64,000 nt of DNA from the NCBI RefSeq assembly GCF_016653405.1, contig NZ_NHSN01000001.1, positions 62,001-126,000 of the forward strand. Reading direction: 5' to 3'. Numbering within the stretch: position 1 is the first letter of the stretch; each line of letters starts with the position of its first letter. The DNA is from Halorhodospira halophila (GTDB lineage: Bacteria > Pseudomonadota > Gammaproteobacteria > Nitrococcales > Halorhodospiraceae). The translations under genes were made by a program, and so were the position numbers. Shown here one piece after another: positions 47,265 through 55,716 of the stretch. The notes under the pieces are model-generated. The model was not told the DNA's origin, did no database searches, and saw nothing but the letters and a program-made list of their open reading frames with translations.

Positions 47265-48230
47265 ATGCGAGAAGAGTTCCCGACCGTACCGGTAGATGCG
47301 CCCGAAGACGGCGCCGGTGCCTCTCAGCCGGAGTGCCTCGAGACCGGCACCGGCTACAGCGTGGTGGCGGTTACCGGCGAGGAAGCCGGGGATTTCTTGC
47401 AACGCATCCTGACCGCGGACATCCCGGCTGCAGACGACGCACGCAGCGTGCTGGCCGGGTTGTGCACGCCCAAGGGGCGGCTGCTTGCCCTGGCGCGAGT
47501 CATCCCCTGGGACGACGGCTACCGGCTCGTCCTCCCGGAGGACACCGCGGCCGAGACCGTCGCCCGGCTGCAGATGTATGTACTGCGCTCGAGGGTGACG
47601 GTGCACGCCCCCGACATGCAGTGGCGCCTGCTCCGGGCGGCCGGCCCGACCGCCCGGAGCCTGCTGGCCCGATGGAGTGAGCGCCCTATGCCAGAGGCCG
47701 AAGGCGTTGTGCGCAGCGGCGAGGTGGCGATCATCCGGCTACCCGGTGCGCCGGAGCGCTACTGGGTGGTCGGACCGGCGGCCCCGGTGGCCGCGGTAGA
47801 GGGCGTGCTTGCCGAACACCTGCCGCCGACCGACGAAGAGACCTGGCGGGCGTTGGAAATCCTTGCCGGACAGCCCGAGATCCGCGCCCCGGGCCGGGAA
47901 CTGTTCATCCCGCAGATGGTGAATCTCGATCGCCTTGGTGGCGTGAGCTTCAGCAAGGGATGCTTCCCGGGGCAGGAGGTGGTGGCGCGGGCGCACTACC
48001 GCGGCAAGGTCAAGCAGCGCATGTTCCGCGCCCGGGGCACCGGAGATGCGCCGGCGGACGGCAGCGAGGTCCGTGATGCCGACAACCAGCTGGCCGGCCA
48101 CGTCGTCTGCGCAGCGGGTGCGCCGCAGGGGTTCACGGCCCTCGTTTCGCTGCGCGAGGCACAGCTGGCCGGCCCCGCATCGCTGAGCGTGAACGGACAG
48201 CCGTTGCACCTCCGCGAGGCCGGCACCTGA
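47265..48230 (+). CDS. ygfZ: Folate-binding YgfZ, Fe-S cluster maintenance protein
   Basis: The 321-aa protein is related to the aminomethyltransferase GcvT and helps maintain Fe-S enzymes in a folate-dependent way. The hallmark SKGCFPGQEVVAR includes Cys233 (E. coli Cys228). ATG at 47265 with GAGGAGAGG is used; the long upstream frame is non-coding leader. It is divergent from sdhCDAB, whose SdhB has three Fe-S clusters. Confidence 0.92.
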   Translation: MREEFPTVPVDAPEDGAGASQPECLETGTGYSVVAVTGEEAGDFLQRILTADIPAADDARSVLAGLCTPKGRLLALARVIPWDDGYRLVLPEDTAAETVARLQMYVLRSRVTVHAPDMQWRLLRAAGPTARSLLARWSERPMPEAEGVVRSGEVAIIRLPGAPERYWVVGPAAPVAAVEGVLAEHLPPTDEETWRALEILAGQPEIRAPGRELFIPQMVNLDRLGGVSFSKGCFPGQEVVARAHYRGKVKQRMFRARGTGDAPADGSEVRDADNQLAGHVVCAAGAPQGFTALVSLREAQLAGPASLSVNGQPLHLREAGT

Positions 48231-48239
48231 ACCGCCGCC

Positions 48240-49727
48240 CTACGACTCCGGGCGCATGGCGGGGAATAGAAGGACGTCGCGGATCGAATCGCAGTCAGCG
48301 AGCAGCATGACCAGGCGGTCGATCCCGATGCCCTCCCCGGCAGTCGGCGGCAGCCCGTACTCCAGGGCACGGATATAGTCGCCGTCGTAGTGCATCGCCT
48401 CCTGATCCCCGGCATCCCGCTCCGCCGCCTGGGCACGGAAGCGATCCGCTTGGTCCTCGGCGTCGTTAAGCTCCGAGAAACCGTTGGCGATCTCGCGACC
48501 ACCGACGATCAACTCAAAACGCTCAGTGTAGAAGGGTTCGTCGTCCCGCGGGCGAGCCAAGGGGGATACCTCCTTGGGGTAATCGGTTACAAAGACCGGG
48601 CCGTGGAGCCGAGGCTCAGCCGTCTCCTCGAACAGGGCCGCCTGGATCCTGCCCAGCCCGTCGCCGGAGCTCACCTCGATCCCGCGCGCCTCGGCCGCCC
48701 GGGCCGCCTGCTCGCGATCCGCGAGTTCCTCGGCCGTGAGGTCAGGATTGTACCGAAGGACCGCTTCAGTCAGAGAGATACGCTCGAATGTTGAAGTGAA
48801 ATCATAAGTCTCGCCCTGCCAGGTTACCTGTCCGCTTCCGAGCGCCTGTTCAGCCAGATGCCGGAGCATTTCCTCGGTAAGGTCCATCAGGTCGTGGTAG
48901 TCGGCAAAGGCCTGATAGAACTCCAGCATGGTGAATTCCGGGTTGTGGCGGGTCGAAACCCCCTCGTTCCGGAAGTTTCGGTTGACTTCGTAGACACGCT
49001 CGAAGCCCCCCACGACGAGCCGCTTGAGGTAGAGCTCCGGCGCGATGCGCAGATAGAGATCCCGGCCGAGGGCGTTGTGGTGGGTCACGAAAGGTCGCGC
49101 CGCGGCTCCGCCGGGGATCGGCTGCATCATCGGTGTCTCCACCTCCATGAAACCGCGGCCATCCAGGAAACGGCGCAGGGCAGCGAGTACGCGGGTGCGC
49201 AGGGCAAAGACGCGCCGACTCTCCTGGTTGACGATTAGATCCAGGTAGCGCTGGCGATAGCGGATCTCGTGATCGGTCAGCCCGTGCCACTTCTCCGGCA
49301 GCGGCCGCAGCGATTTCGTTAGGAGCCGGACCTGATCGCAATGGATGGAAAGCTCCCCCTTGTTCGTCCGGAACAACGTCCCGGTCGCGCCGACGATATC
49401 GCCCACGTCCCAGCTCTTGAACGCGGCGTAGACCCCCTCGGGCAGGTCATCCCGGCGCAGATAGAGCTGGATCCGCCCCGAGCTGTCCTGGAGCTGCGCG
49501 AAGCTCGCCTTGCCCATGACCCGTTTGGCCATCATGCGCCCGCCGACCGTGACTCGAGCGCCCTCCTGCTCCAGGGCCTCCTCGTCCAGCGGGCCGTAGC
49601 GCTCGTGAAGGTCGGCGGCCAGCGCGTCACGGCGGAAATCGTTGGGGAAGGCTTGGCCCGCATCGCGCAGACCCTGCAGCTTCTCGCGGCGCTGGGCGAT
49701 GAGCTTGTTCTCGTCGCTTTCGGACAT
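48240..49727 (-). CDS. lysS: Lysyl-tRNA synthetase (class II)
   Basis: The 495-aa enzyme has an N-terminal OB-fold anticodon domain (about 60-150) and the class II catalytic domain. Motif 2 is [19 protein letters not shown], motif 3 [12 protein letters not shown]. It lies 32 bp after prfB, the conserved prfB-lysS pair. Confidence 0.96.
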   Translation of the reverse strand: MSESDENKLIAQRREKLQGLRDAGQAFPNDFRRDALAADLHERYGPLDEEALEQEGARVTVGGRMMAKRVMGKASFAQLQDSSGRIQLYLRRDDLPEGVYAAFKSWDVGDIVGATGTLFRTNKGELSIHCDQVRLLTKSLRPLPEKWHGLTDHEIRYRQRYLDLIVNQESRRVFALRTRVLAALRRFLDGRGFMEVETPMMQPIPGGAAARPFVTHHNALGRDLYLRIAPELYLKRLVVGGFERVYEVNRNFRNEGVSTRHNPEFTMLEFYQAFADYHDLMDLTEEMLRHLAEQALGSGQVTWQGETYDFTSTFERISLTEAVLRYNPDLTAEELADREQAARAAEARGIEVSSGDGLGRIQAALFEETAEPRLHGPVFVTDYPKEVSPLARPRDDEPFYTERFELIVGGREIANGFSELNDAEDQADRFRAQAAERDAGDQEAMHYDGDYIRALEYGLPPTAGEGIGIDRLVMLLADCDSIRDVLLFPAMRPES

Positions 49728-49759
49728 CCGTTGACTCCGGGCAGTGTCAGGGGCGAGCG

Positions 49760-50858
49760 TCAGAGGCCGGCCTTGAGGCTCGCCTGTATGAACGGGTCGA
49801 GGTGGCCGTCGAGCACGGCCTGCGTGTTGCCGATCTCGATTCCCGTCCGCAGATCCTTGATCCGGGACTGATCGAGGACGTAGGAGCGGATCTGGTTCCC
49901 CCACCCGATATCGGACTTGGTCTCTTCCTGGGCTTCGGCCTCGGCACGGCGGCGCTGCATCTCCAGCTCGTAGAGTTTGGCGCGCAGCTGACTCATCGCC
50001 GTGGCACGGTTCTTGTGCTGCGATCGATCGTTCTGCGACTGCACCACGACGCCGGTGGGTTCGTGGGTGATGCGGACCGCCGACTCGGTGGTATTGACGT
50101 GCTGGCCACCTGCGCCGGAAGCGCGGAAGACGTCCACGCGCAGATCCGACGGGTCGATCTCGATATCGACATTCTCGTCGTCGATCTCCGGCGACACGAA
50201 CACCGAGGAGAACGAGGTGTGGCGGCGACCGCCGGAGTCAAAGGGCGACTTGCGCACCAGACGGTGAACCCCGGTCTCCGTGCGCAGCCAGCCGAAGGCG
50301 TACTCGCCGGTAACCTTGATCGTGGCGCTCTTGACCCCCGCCTCCTGGCCGGCCGTCACCTCGATGACCTCGGTGTCGAAGCCGCGGGCCTCGGCCCAGC
50401 GCAGATACATCCGCAGCAGCATCTCGGCCCAGTCCTGGGCCTCCGTTCCGCCTGACCCCGCCTGGATATCGAGGAACGCATTGGACGCGTCCATCTCTCC
50501 GGAGAACATGCGTCGGAACTCCAGGGTCTCGATGTGCGTGGCGACGCGCTGGACATCCGCCTGGACCGCCTCAAGAGTTTCCTCGTCGCCCTCCTCCCGG
50601 GCCATGGCGACCATCTCGCCGGCGTCATCGAGCACCCCGCCGATCTCCTCGAGGGTGCTCAGGACGGACTGCAGCTGAGAGCGCTCGCGGCTCAGCCCCT
50701 GGGCCCGCTCCGGGTCGCTCCAGACGTCGGGGTTCTCCAGCTCACGCAGGACTTCCTCAAGCTGTTCGCGTTTGCCGGCTTCGTCAAAGATACCCCCTCA
50801 GGGCCTCGAAACGCCCTTGCAGGTCTTCGATTTGTTCAAGCAGCGGGTTGATCTCCAT
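49760..50858 (-). CDS. prfB: Peptide chain release factor 2 (programmed +1 frameshift)
   Basis: RF2 recognises UGA and UAA. The gene starts at ATG 50858 (GGAGG upstream), reads 24 codons to an in-frame TGA (50786-50784), then shifts +1 and continues to 49760, giving 365 aa, the same as E. coli RF2. The SPF codon-recognition motif (RKSPFDSGG) and the GGQ motif (GAGGQHVN) are intact. Reading only the second frame would give a truncated 291-aa protein. It is followed by lysS. Confidence 0.96.
50783..50798 (-). promoter_or_regulatory. RF2 autoregulatory frameshift site
   Basis: On the minus strand the site reads AGGGGGTATCTTTGAC: an SD-like AGGGGG three nt before CUU-UGA-C. This is the classic prfB +1 shift signal; low RF2 favours slippage at CUU U and restores RF2 synthesis. 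Confidence 0.95.
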
Positions 50859-50898
50859 GAGCACCTCCGGATACTAAGGGCGCGAATCGTACTATATT

Positions 50899-50994
50899 CA
50901 CCCGTCGTTCAGCAGCCTCGAACTTCAGCGCCGGCGTCCAAGCCGTGCGCATCGACGGGTGTCTGCGCCGCCGCCGCGGCGCGCCATCCACCCG
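50899..50994 (+). promoter_or_regulatory. Structured leader of the AHCY-like gene with alternative stems
   Basis: A 9-bp perfect stem joins CACCCGTCG (50899-50907) to CGACGGGTG (50953-50961). The same CGGGTG (50956-50961) can instead pair with CACCCG (50989-50994), enclosing a 7-bp stem GCGCCGC / GCGGCGC (50965-50982). The two folds exclude each other. TATATT at 50893-50898 could be a -10 on the plus strand, or part of the divergent prfB promoter. I could not fit the SAH-riboswitch core. Confidence 0.4.
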
Positions 50995-51015
50995 CTGATC
51001 AGGATTGAGGTTCCC

Positions 51016-52281
51016 ATGACCACGACGACCAGTGCCGAGCCTGGCCATCAGAAGCTTGCCTGGGCCCGCGCCCATATGCCGGTCCACAAAGCCCTGCGCG
51101 AGCGCTACCGCGAGACGCGCCCCTTCGAAGGCCTATGCATCGCGGTCTGTTCCCACATCGAGGCGAAAACCGGCGTCTTTCTGGAGACACTCGCCGCAGC
51201 CGGCGCCGAAGTCGTATTCACCGGCAGTGAACCCGGTTCCAGCCAGGACGATGTGGTCGCGGCACTCAATGAGCAACCCGGGATCAGCGGCTACGCCCGG
51301 CGCGGTGTCAGCGAGGCGGAGCTGGCCCGGCTCCACGGCCGCGCCCTGGATCACCAGCCCAACCTGATCCTGGATGACGCCGCCGAACTCACCGCACGAC
51401 TCGTTCACCAGCGCCCCGAGCTGCTGGACGGGCTGCGTGGGGTCTGCGAGCAGACCACCACCGGTGTGCAGCGGATCCAGGCCATGACGGCCGAGGGCGC
51501 TCTGCATTTCCCGGCTTACGCCGTCAACCACACACCGATGAAGCACGAGTTTGACAATATCCACGGCACCGGCGAGTCGGCACTAACCAACCTGATGCTG
51601 ACAACCAACCTGCTGCTCGCCGGAAAGCAGGTCGTGATCTGCGGCTACGGTGACTGCGGCGTGGGGATCGCCCACAAGGCCCGCGCCTGGGGGGCGCAGG
51701 TGACGATCACGGAGGTCGAACCACGCCGGGCGCTACGTGCCCACATGAACGGTTTCGCCGTGCGCCCCATGGAGGAGGCCGCCGGCGTCGGTGATTTCTT
51801 CATCACCGCCACGGGCAACCGGGATGTCATCCGCGCCGAGCACGTTGCGCGCATGCGCGACGGCGCGATCCTGGCCAACGCCGGGCACTTCAACGTGGAG
51901 ATCGACGCCGCGGGCTTGGCCCAGCAGGCCGAATCCCGCTATCCGGCGCGACCGGGTATCGAGGCCTTCCGCATGAGCGACGGCCGCGAGATCCACTTGG
52001 TCTGCGAAGGTCGCCTGGTGAACCTGGCCGCCCCGACGGCCATGGGTCACCCGGCCGAGGTCATGGACCAGACCTTCGCGATGCAATTCATGGCCGCGGA
52101 CGACCTGTTGCGCCACCGCGACCAGCTCCGCGCCGGCGTGCATCCGGTTCCCGACGAGGTCGACGCCGAGGTGGCCCGCCTCAAGCTGGAAACGCTGGGG
52201 GTCGGCATCGACGCCCTGACCGACAGCCAGCGCCGGTTTCTCGAGGCTTGGCGGGCCGATGACATCCTTGAAGCGCCCTGA
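51016..52281 (+). CDS. Archaeal-type S-adenosylhomocysteine hydrolase family protein
   Basis: The 421-aa protein has the AHCY fold with NAD site GYGDCG (210-215). It is the short archaeal/Thermotoga form: it lacks the insertion and the YRY tail of the bacterial/eukaryotic enzyme. Active-site equivalents seen are His47, Asp120/121, Lys176, Asp180 and His291 (NAGHFNVEID). The residue matching human Glu156 is Gln146 (CEQTTTG instead of EETTTG). The role could be SAH hydrolysis in the methyl cycle, or hydrolysis of S-inosylhomocysteine as shown for an archaeal relative. ATG at 51016 with GAGG. Monocistronic. Confidence 0.8.
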   Translation: MTTTTSAEPGHQKLAWARAHMPVHKALRERYRETRPFEGLCIAVCSHIEAKTGVFLETLAAAGAEVVFTGSEPGSSQDDVVAALNEQPGISGYARRGVSEAELARLHGRALDHQPNLILDDAAELTARLVHQRPELLDGLRGVCEQTTTGVQRIQAMTAEGALHFPAYAVNHTPMKHEFDNIHGTGESALTNLMLTTNLLLAGKQVVICGYGDCGVGIAHKARAWGAQVTITEVEPRRALRAHMNGFAVRPMEEAAGVGDFFITATGNRDVIRAEHVARMRDGAILANAGHFNVEIDAAGLAQQAESRYPARPGIEAFRMSDGREIHLVCEGRLVNLAAPTAMGHPAEVMDQTFAMQFMAADDLLRHRDQLRAGVHPVPDEVDAEVARLKLETLGVGIDALTDSQRRFLEAWRADDILEAP

Positions 52282-52383
52282 GCGCCACCCCATGCACCGG
52301 GCGGGCGGCGAAGCCTCGGCGGAGCGCCGCCCACCCCCCGGCTACTTGCCTGAGGCGAAAACGCGCACTAGGGTATACACGCT

Positions 52384-52884
52384 ATGGCAGATTACAAACG
52401 CGACGACAATCCGGACCGTCACGAAGGGCACAGCCGGACTTCCCCCTATCCGGTCAGCCGGCTATCCGCGCCCATCGACCTTGTCGACACCGCCCGCGAG
52501 ATCCAGGAGGCGGATCAGGCGATCAACAACCGCACCAGCTCAAAGCTGACGGTGATCGCGGATCAGATTCGCGCCCTCCAGGAGCAGGCACGGGAGGTGC
52601 TCGAGGAAAGTCAGCGTGACATGGACCTGCACCGGGCCAAGTGCAACTTCACCCGGCGCCCGGGCAGCATCTACCACCTCTACGAGCGCGAGGACGGCGA
52701 ACTCTACTTCTCCATGCTCGCTCCCGAGGATTGGCGCAACGGCCCGCCCCATACCTACAAGGGGTCCTACCGCCTGGAAGCCGACCTCTCCTGGACACCA
52801 TTCGACGAGATGGATCAGCCCGATGCCACCCGGGACATGGTGCAGCGCCTGATTGCCGATCACCGCAGCGGCGGCGCCGGCTGA
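52384..52884 (+). CDS. DUF2452 domain protein
   Basis: The 166-aa protein matches DUF2452 (PF10504): YPVSRLSAPIDLVDTAREIQEAD, then a short coiled coil (about 40-85, LTVIADQIRALQEQAREVL) and the C-terminal FTRRPGSIYHLYERE ... YFSMLAPEDW segment that is the conserved core. It has no signal peptide or membrane helix, so it is cytoplasmic. Function is unknown. It ends in a hairpin shared with the convergent ligase gene. Confidence 0.82.
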   Translation: MADYKRDDNPDRHEGHSRTSPYPVSRLSAPIDLVDTAREIQEADQAINNRTSSKLTVIADQIRALQEQAREVLEESQRDMDLHRAKCNFTRRPGSIYHLYEREDGELYFSMLAPEDWRNGPPHTYKGSYRLEADLSWTPFDEMDQPDATRDMVQRLIADHRSGGAG

Positions 52885-52897
52885 ACCAGCCGGCGCC
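52873..52897. terminator. Bidirectional hairpin, DUF2452/ligase fusion
   Basis: Perfect 11-bp arms GGCGCCGGCTG / CAGCCGGCGCC with a 3-nt loop overlap the DUF2452 stop codon and lie 21 nt past the stop of the convergent gene. No T run. Confidence 0.6.
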
Positions 52898-52917
52898 CGC
52901 CCTGTCTCCTCCGGGCG

Positions 52918-55620
52918 CTACTCCGCCTGCCCGGGCTCGGCCTGGCCGAGCCGGCGCACCCGCTGCTCGAGTGCCGCGGCGATGCGCAGCTCGGGCGTCT
53001 CTCCCTCGCCTTCGGCATCCAGCGTCTCCGCTGATACGGGCTCTCCGAGGCGGATCGTGATCCGCCCGGGCCTGAGCAGCCGGGTGCCGATGGGCATGAC
53101 CCGATCGGTTCCCTCGATCCAGACCGGGATGGCCGGTACCGACTGCGCCTGGAGCAGAAGACCCACGCCCGGCTGAAACGCCTGCAGGCTGCCATCGGCC
53201 GAGCGCCGCCCCTCCGGGAACCAGACCAGCCCGTAGCCATCCCGTAGGGCTTTCGCACCGAGCGCCAGGCTGCCGCGTGGGCCGGTGTGCGGATCGATGG
53301 GCAGCACCAGGCAGGCCCGGCTGACCAGCCGCACCAGACGGTTGGAGAACAGCAGCCCGGTCCAACCACCCCAGCGCATGCGCACGATCCGGGCGTAGCG
53401 CATGATCGACCCCAGCGCCGGTGGATCCACGGCGCTCAGATGGTTGGGGACGAGCAAGACCGGGTCGCGCTCCGGCAGGTTCTCCAGGCCTTCCACGCGC
53501 ACCGGCGCATAGGCCCGGAACAGAACCTGGTCGATGCCGTAGAAGATCGCCCCGAGCAGGCGCTCGAACCGCGTACGCGGCAGCATCCAGCGTAGTTGCT
53601 GGTCGCTGAGCATGGCCTCCGGGTCGCGCAGCTGTTCCACCAGGCCCGGCCCGCGGCTCTCATCGGGAGAGATCTCCGCGGCTTCGGCCGCCTCGCGCAG
53701 CAGGTCGCGGACGGTCTCGATCCGCCCCAAGGCCTCCTCCTCCAAGGCCACGCCGACGCTACCGCGTAGCTCCAGGGTCAGATCCACCCACCCCAGCGAG
53801 TCGAGCCCGAGGTCGAGACGCAGATTGCTGTCCGGGGTCAAGCGCACCCGCGGATAGCGGCGGACGAGCCCCTCCCAGACCCGGCGGGCAGTGGGGATCT
53901 GCAGCAGCTGCTGATCCTCCACCGCCATCCGCTCCTCGGGCATGGGACCGGTCTCGGCCGCCTTGGCGCCCTCGCCGAGCATTTCGAACAGCTCTCGCAG
54001 CTTGTGGCGGCGCAGCTTGCCCAGGCGCGTCCTGGGCAGCGGATCGGAGCTGACCCGATAGGTGCTGATCTGATGATGGCTCGGCAGGACCCCAGCCGCT
54101 TCGTGCAGGGCCTGGTTCAGCCGCTGGCGTACCTGCTCGTCGTCGAGATCCCGGACGGCCTGCGGGTCAGGGAACAGCACCGCCGCCAGGCGCCCCTCAT
54201 GCTCGAGCACTCCGGCGTCGCGGACGGCCTCGGCAGCGGAGAGCGCGCCCTCGACCCGCTCTGGGTCGACATTCTCGCCGCCGGCGAGGACGATCATCTC
54301 GGAGGCTCGGCCCTCCAGGTGCAGGTACCCCTCCTCGTCGAACCAGCCCAGATCCCCGGTGCGGTAAAAGCCGTCCGGGGTGAACACCTCGGCACTCTTT
54401 TCAGGTAGGTGCCAGTACCCCTGGAAGACATTCTGGCCGCGAGCGAGCACCTCGCCGGTGCGCGCCCCCTCCTCGACAGGATCGATGCGCAGCTCCACAC
54501 CCGGTAGCGGCAGGCCGGCCGCCTTCAGGCGCAGCCGATCCGGCGGGTTATAGGTCAGGATCGGCGAGGTCTCCGTGAGGCCGTAACCGGTCGCCACCTC
54601 CCAGCCCAGATCCCGCAGTCGCTCGCCGATCTCTGGATTCAGCGGGGCACCTCCGGCGACAACCATGCGCACCGAAGGGGCCATGCGCTGATGCAGGCTA
54701 CGGAACAGGCGCCGTCCCAAGGGCCAGCCCAACCGGTGACGTGCCGCCCGGGACAGCCGGAGCATGCCCTCGAACAGGCGCTCGGCGCGCGCCCCCCGCT
54801 CGGCGACGCGGCCGCGGATAGCACCATCAAGGGCCTCGTAGAGCCGTGGCACGCCGAGGATGATGGTGGCATCCCCCTCGCGCAGCGCGCGCACGATCTG
54901 CGGACCGAGGACTGAGTACGGCAGCACGATGCTCGCACCCAACGCCAGGGGGGTGATCAGCCCGAGCGTAAAGGGGTAGACATGGTGGTACGGAAGCGGG
55001 ACGAAGATCCGGTCGTCCCTCTGGGCTAGCTCCTGGCCGAGAAGCGCATTGAGGTTGGCGGTGATGTTGCCGTGGGTCAGCGGCACCCCCTTGGGCATCC
55101 CGGTGGTCCCCGAGGTGTAGAACAGCGTGGCCGGATCCGCCGGGGTGATTTCCGGCGCCGCCGGGCCGTCTTCGCGCAACCAGTCCCGCCAGCTTCGTCC
55201 GCTCCCCGCCGGTTCGTCGAGACGGATCATCTCCAGCGACTGCTCGAGTTCCAACCCCTCAAGCCGGCGCGCCGCTTCGCCGCCGGTAAAGATCCGCCGC
55301 GCACCGCTGTCAGCGAGGGCGTGGGTGAGCTCCGCACGCGGCATCTGGGTATCCAGCGGCGTGACTACCGCGCCGGCATCGAGGATCGCCAGACAGGCAA
55401 CCACCCATTCGGCGCTGTTCGGCGCGAACAGCGCCACCCGTTCGCCGCGGTCCACACCGGCCTCCACCAGCCCGGCGCTCAGCTGCTGAGCGAGCTCGGC
55501 CACGGCCTGGTAATCCCAGCGGTGAAGATCATCCCGATCCAGCGCCCGGACGGCATCACGCTGCCCGCCCTCCTTAAGCCGGCGCACCAGCATCTGAACG
55601 GTCTGCAGTTCTTCGCTCAC
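52918..55620 (-). CDS. AMP-dependent acyl ligase - ACP - PlsC acyltransferase fusion
   Basis: The 900-aa protein joins three modules. Residues about 1-540 are an AMP-forming acyl-CoA/acyl-ACP synthetase (FYTSGTTGMPKG near 168-179, GYGLTETSP, RTRLGKLRR). Residues about 565-650 are an acyl carrier domain with phosphopantetheine site Ser608 (DSLGW). The C-terminus (about 700-870) is a PlsC acyltransferase with His727-x4-Asp732 (NHLSAVDPP) and FPEGRRS. It may activate free fatty acids, hold them on its own ACP and pass them to lysophospholipid or glycerol phosphate, as in Aas. GTG at 55620 is set by GGAGGG. Cytoplasmic membrane face is likely. Confidence 0.87.
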   Translation of the reverse strand: MSEELQTVQMLVRRLKEGGQRDAVRALDRDDLHRWDYQAVAELAQQLSAGLVEAGVDRGERVALFAPNSAEWVVACLAILDAGAVVTPLDTQMPRAELTHALADSGARRIFTGGEAARRLEGLELEQSLEMIRLDEPAGSGRSWRDWLREDGPAAPEITPADPATLFYTSGTTGMPKGVPLTHGNITANLNALLGQELAQRDDRIFVPLPYHHVYPFTLGLITPLALGASIVLPYSVLGPQIVRALREGDATIILGVPRLYEALDGAIRGRVAERGARAERLFEGMLRLSRAARHRLGWPLGRRLFRSLHQRMAPSVRMVVAGGAPLNPEIGERLRDLGWEVATGYGLTETSPILTYNPPDRLRLKAAGLPLPGVELRIDPVEEGARTGEVLARGQNVFQGYWHLPEKSAEVFTPDGFYRTGDLGWFDEEGYLHLEGRASEMIVLAGGENVDPERVEGALSAAEAVRDAGVLEHEGRLAAVLFPDPQAVRDLDDEQVRQRLNQALHEAAGVLPSHHQISTYRVSSDPLPRTRLGKLRRHKLRELFEMLGEGAKAAETGPMPEERMAVEDQQLLQIPTARRVWEGLVRRYPRVRLTPDSNLRLDLGLDSLGWVDLTLELRGSVGVALEEEALGRIETVRDLLREAAEAAEISPDESRGPGLVEQLRDPEAMLSDQQLRWMLPRTRFERLLGAIFYGIDQVLFRAYAPVRVEGLENLPERDPVLLVPNHLSAVDPPALGSIMRYARIVRMRWGGWTGLLFSNRLVRLVSRACLVLPIDPHTGPRGSLALGAKALRDGYGLVWFPEGRRSADGSLQAFQPGVGLLLQAQSVPAIPVWIEGTDRVMPIGTRLLRPGRITIRLGEPVSAETLDAEGEGETPELRIAAALEQRVRRLGQAEPGQAE

Positions 55621-55716
55621 GTTCCCTCCTGTCTTGCGTCGGCAAGGCGTTCGGTCGAGTCGCGGCCCCGAGCCTGATACCATGTTCAGCTTCGATGGCA
55701 ACCCTGACCGTTGAGA

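Noticed and set aside
50859-51015. SAH riboswitch upstream of the AHCY-like gene
   Set aside because: The conserved GCGCUGC-type core and pseudoknot partner could not be found on the plus strand. Only the generic alternative stems are reported.
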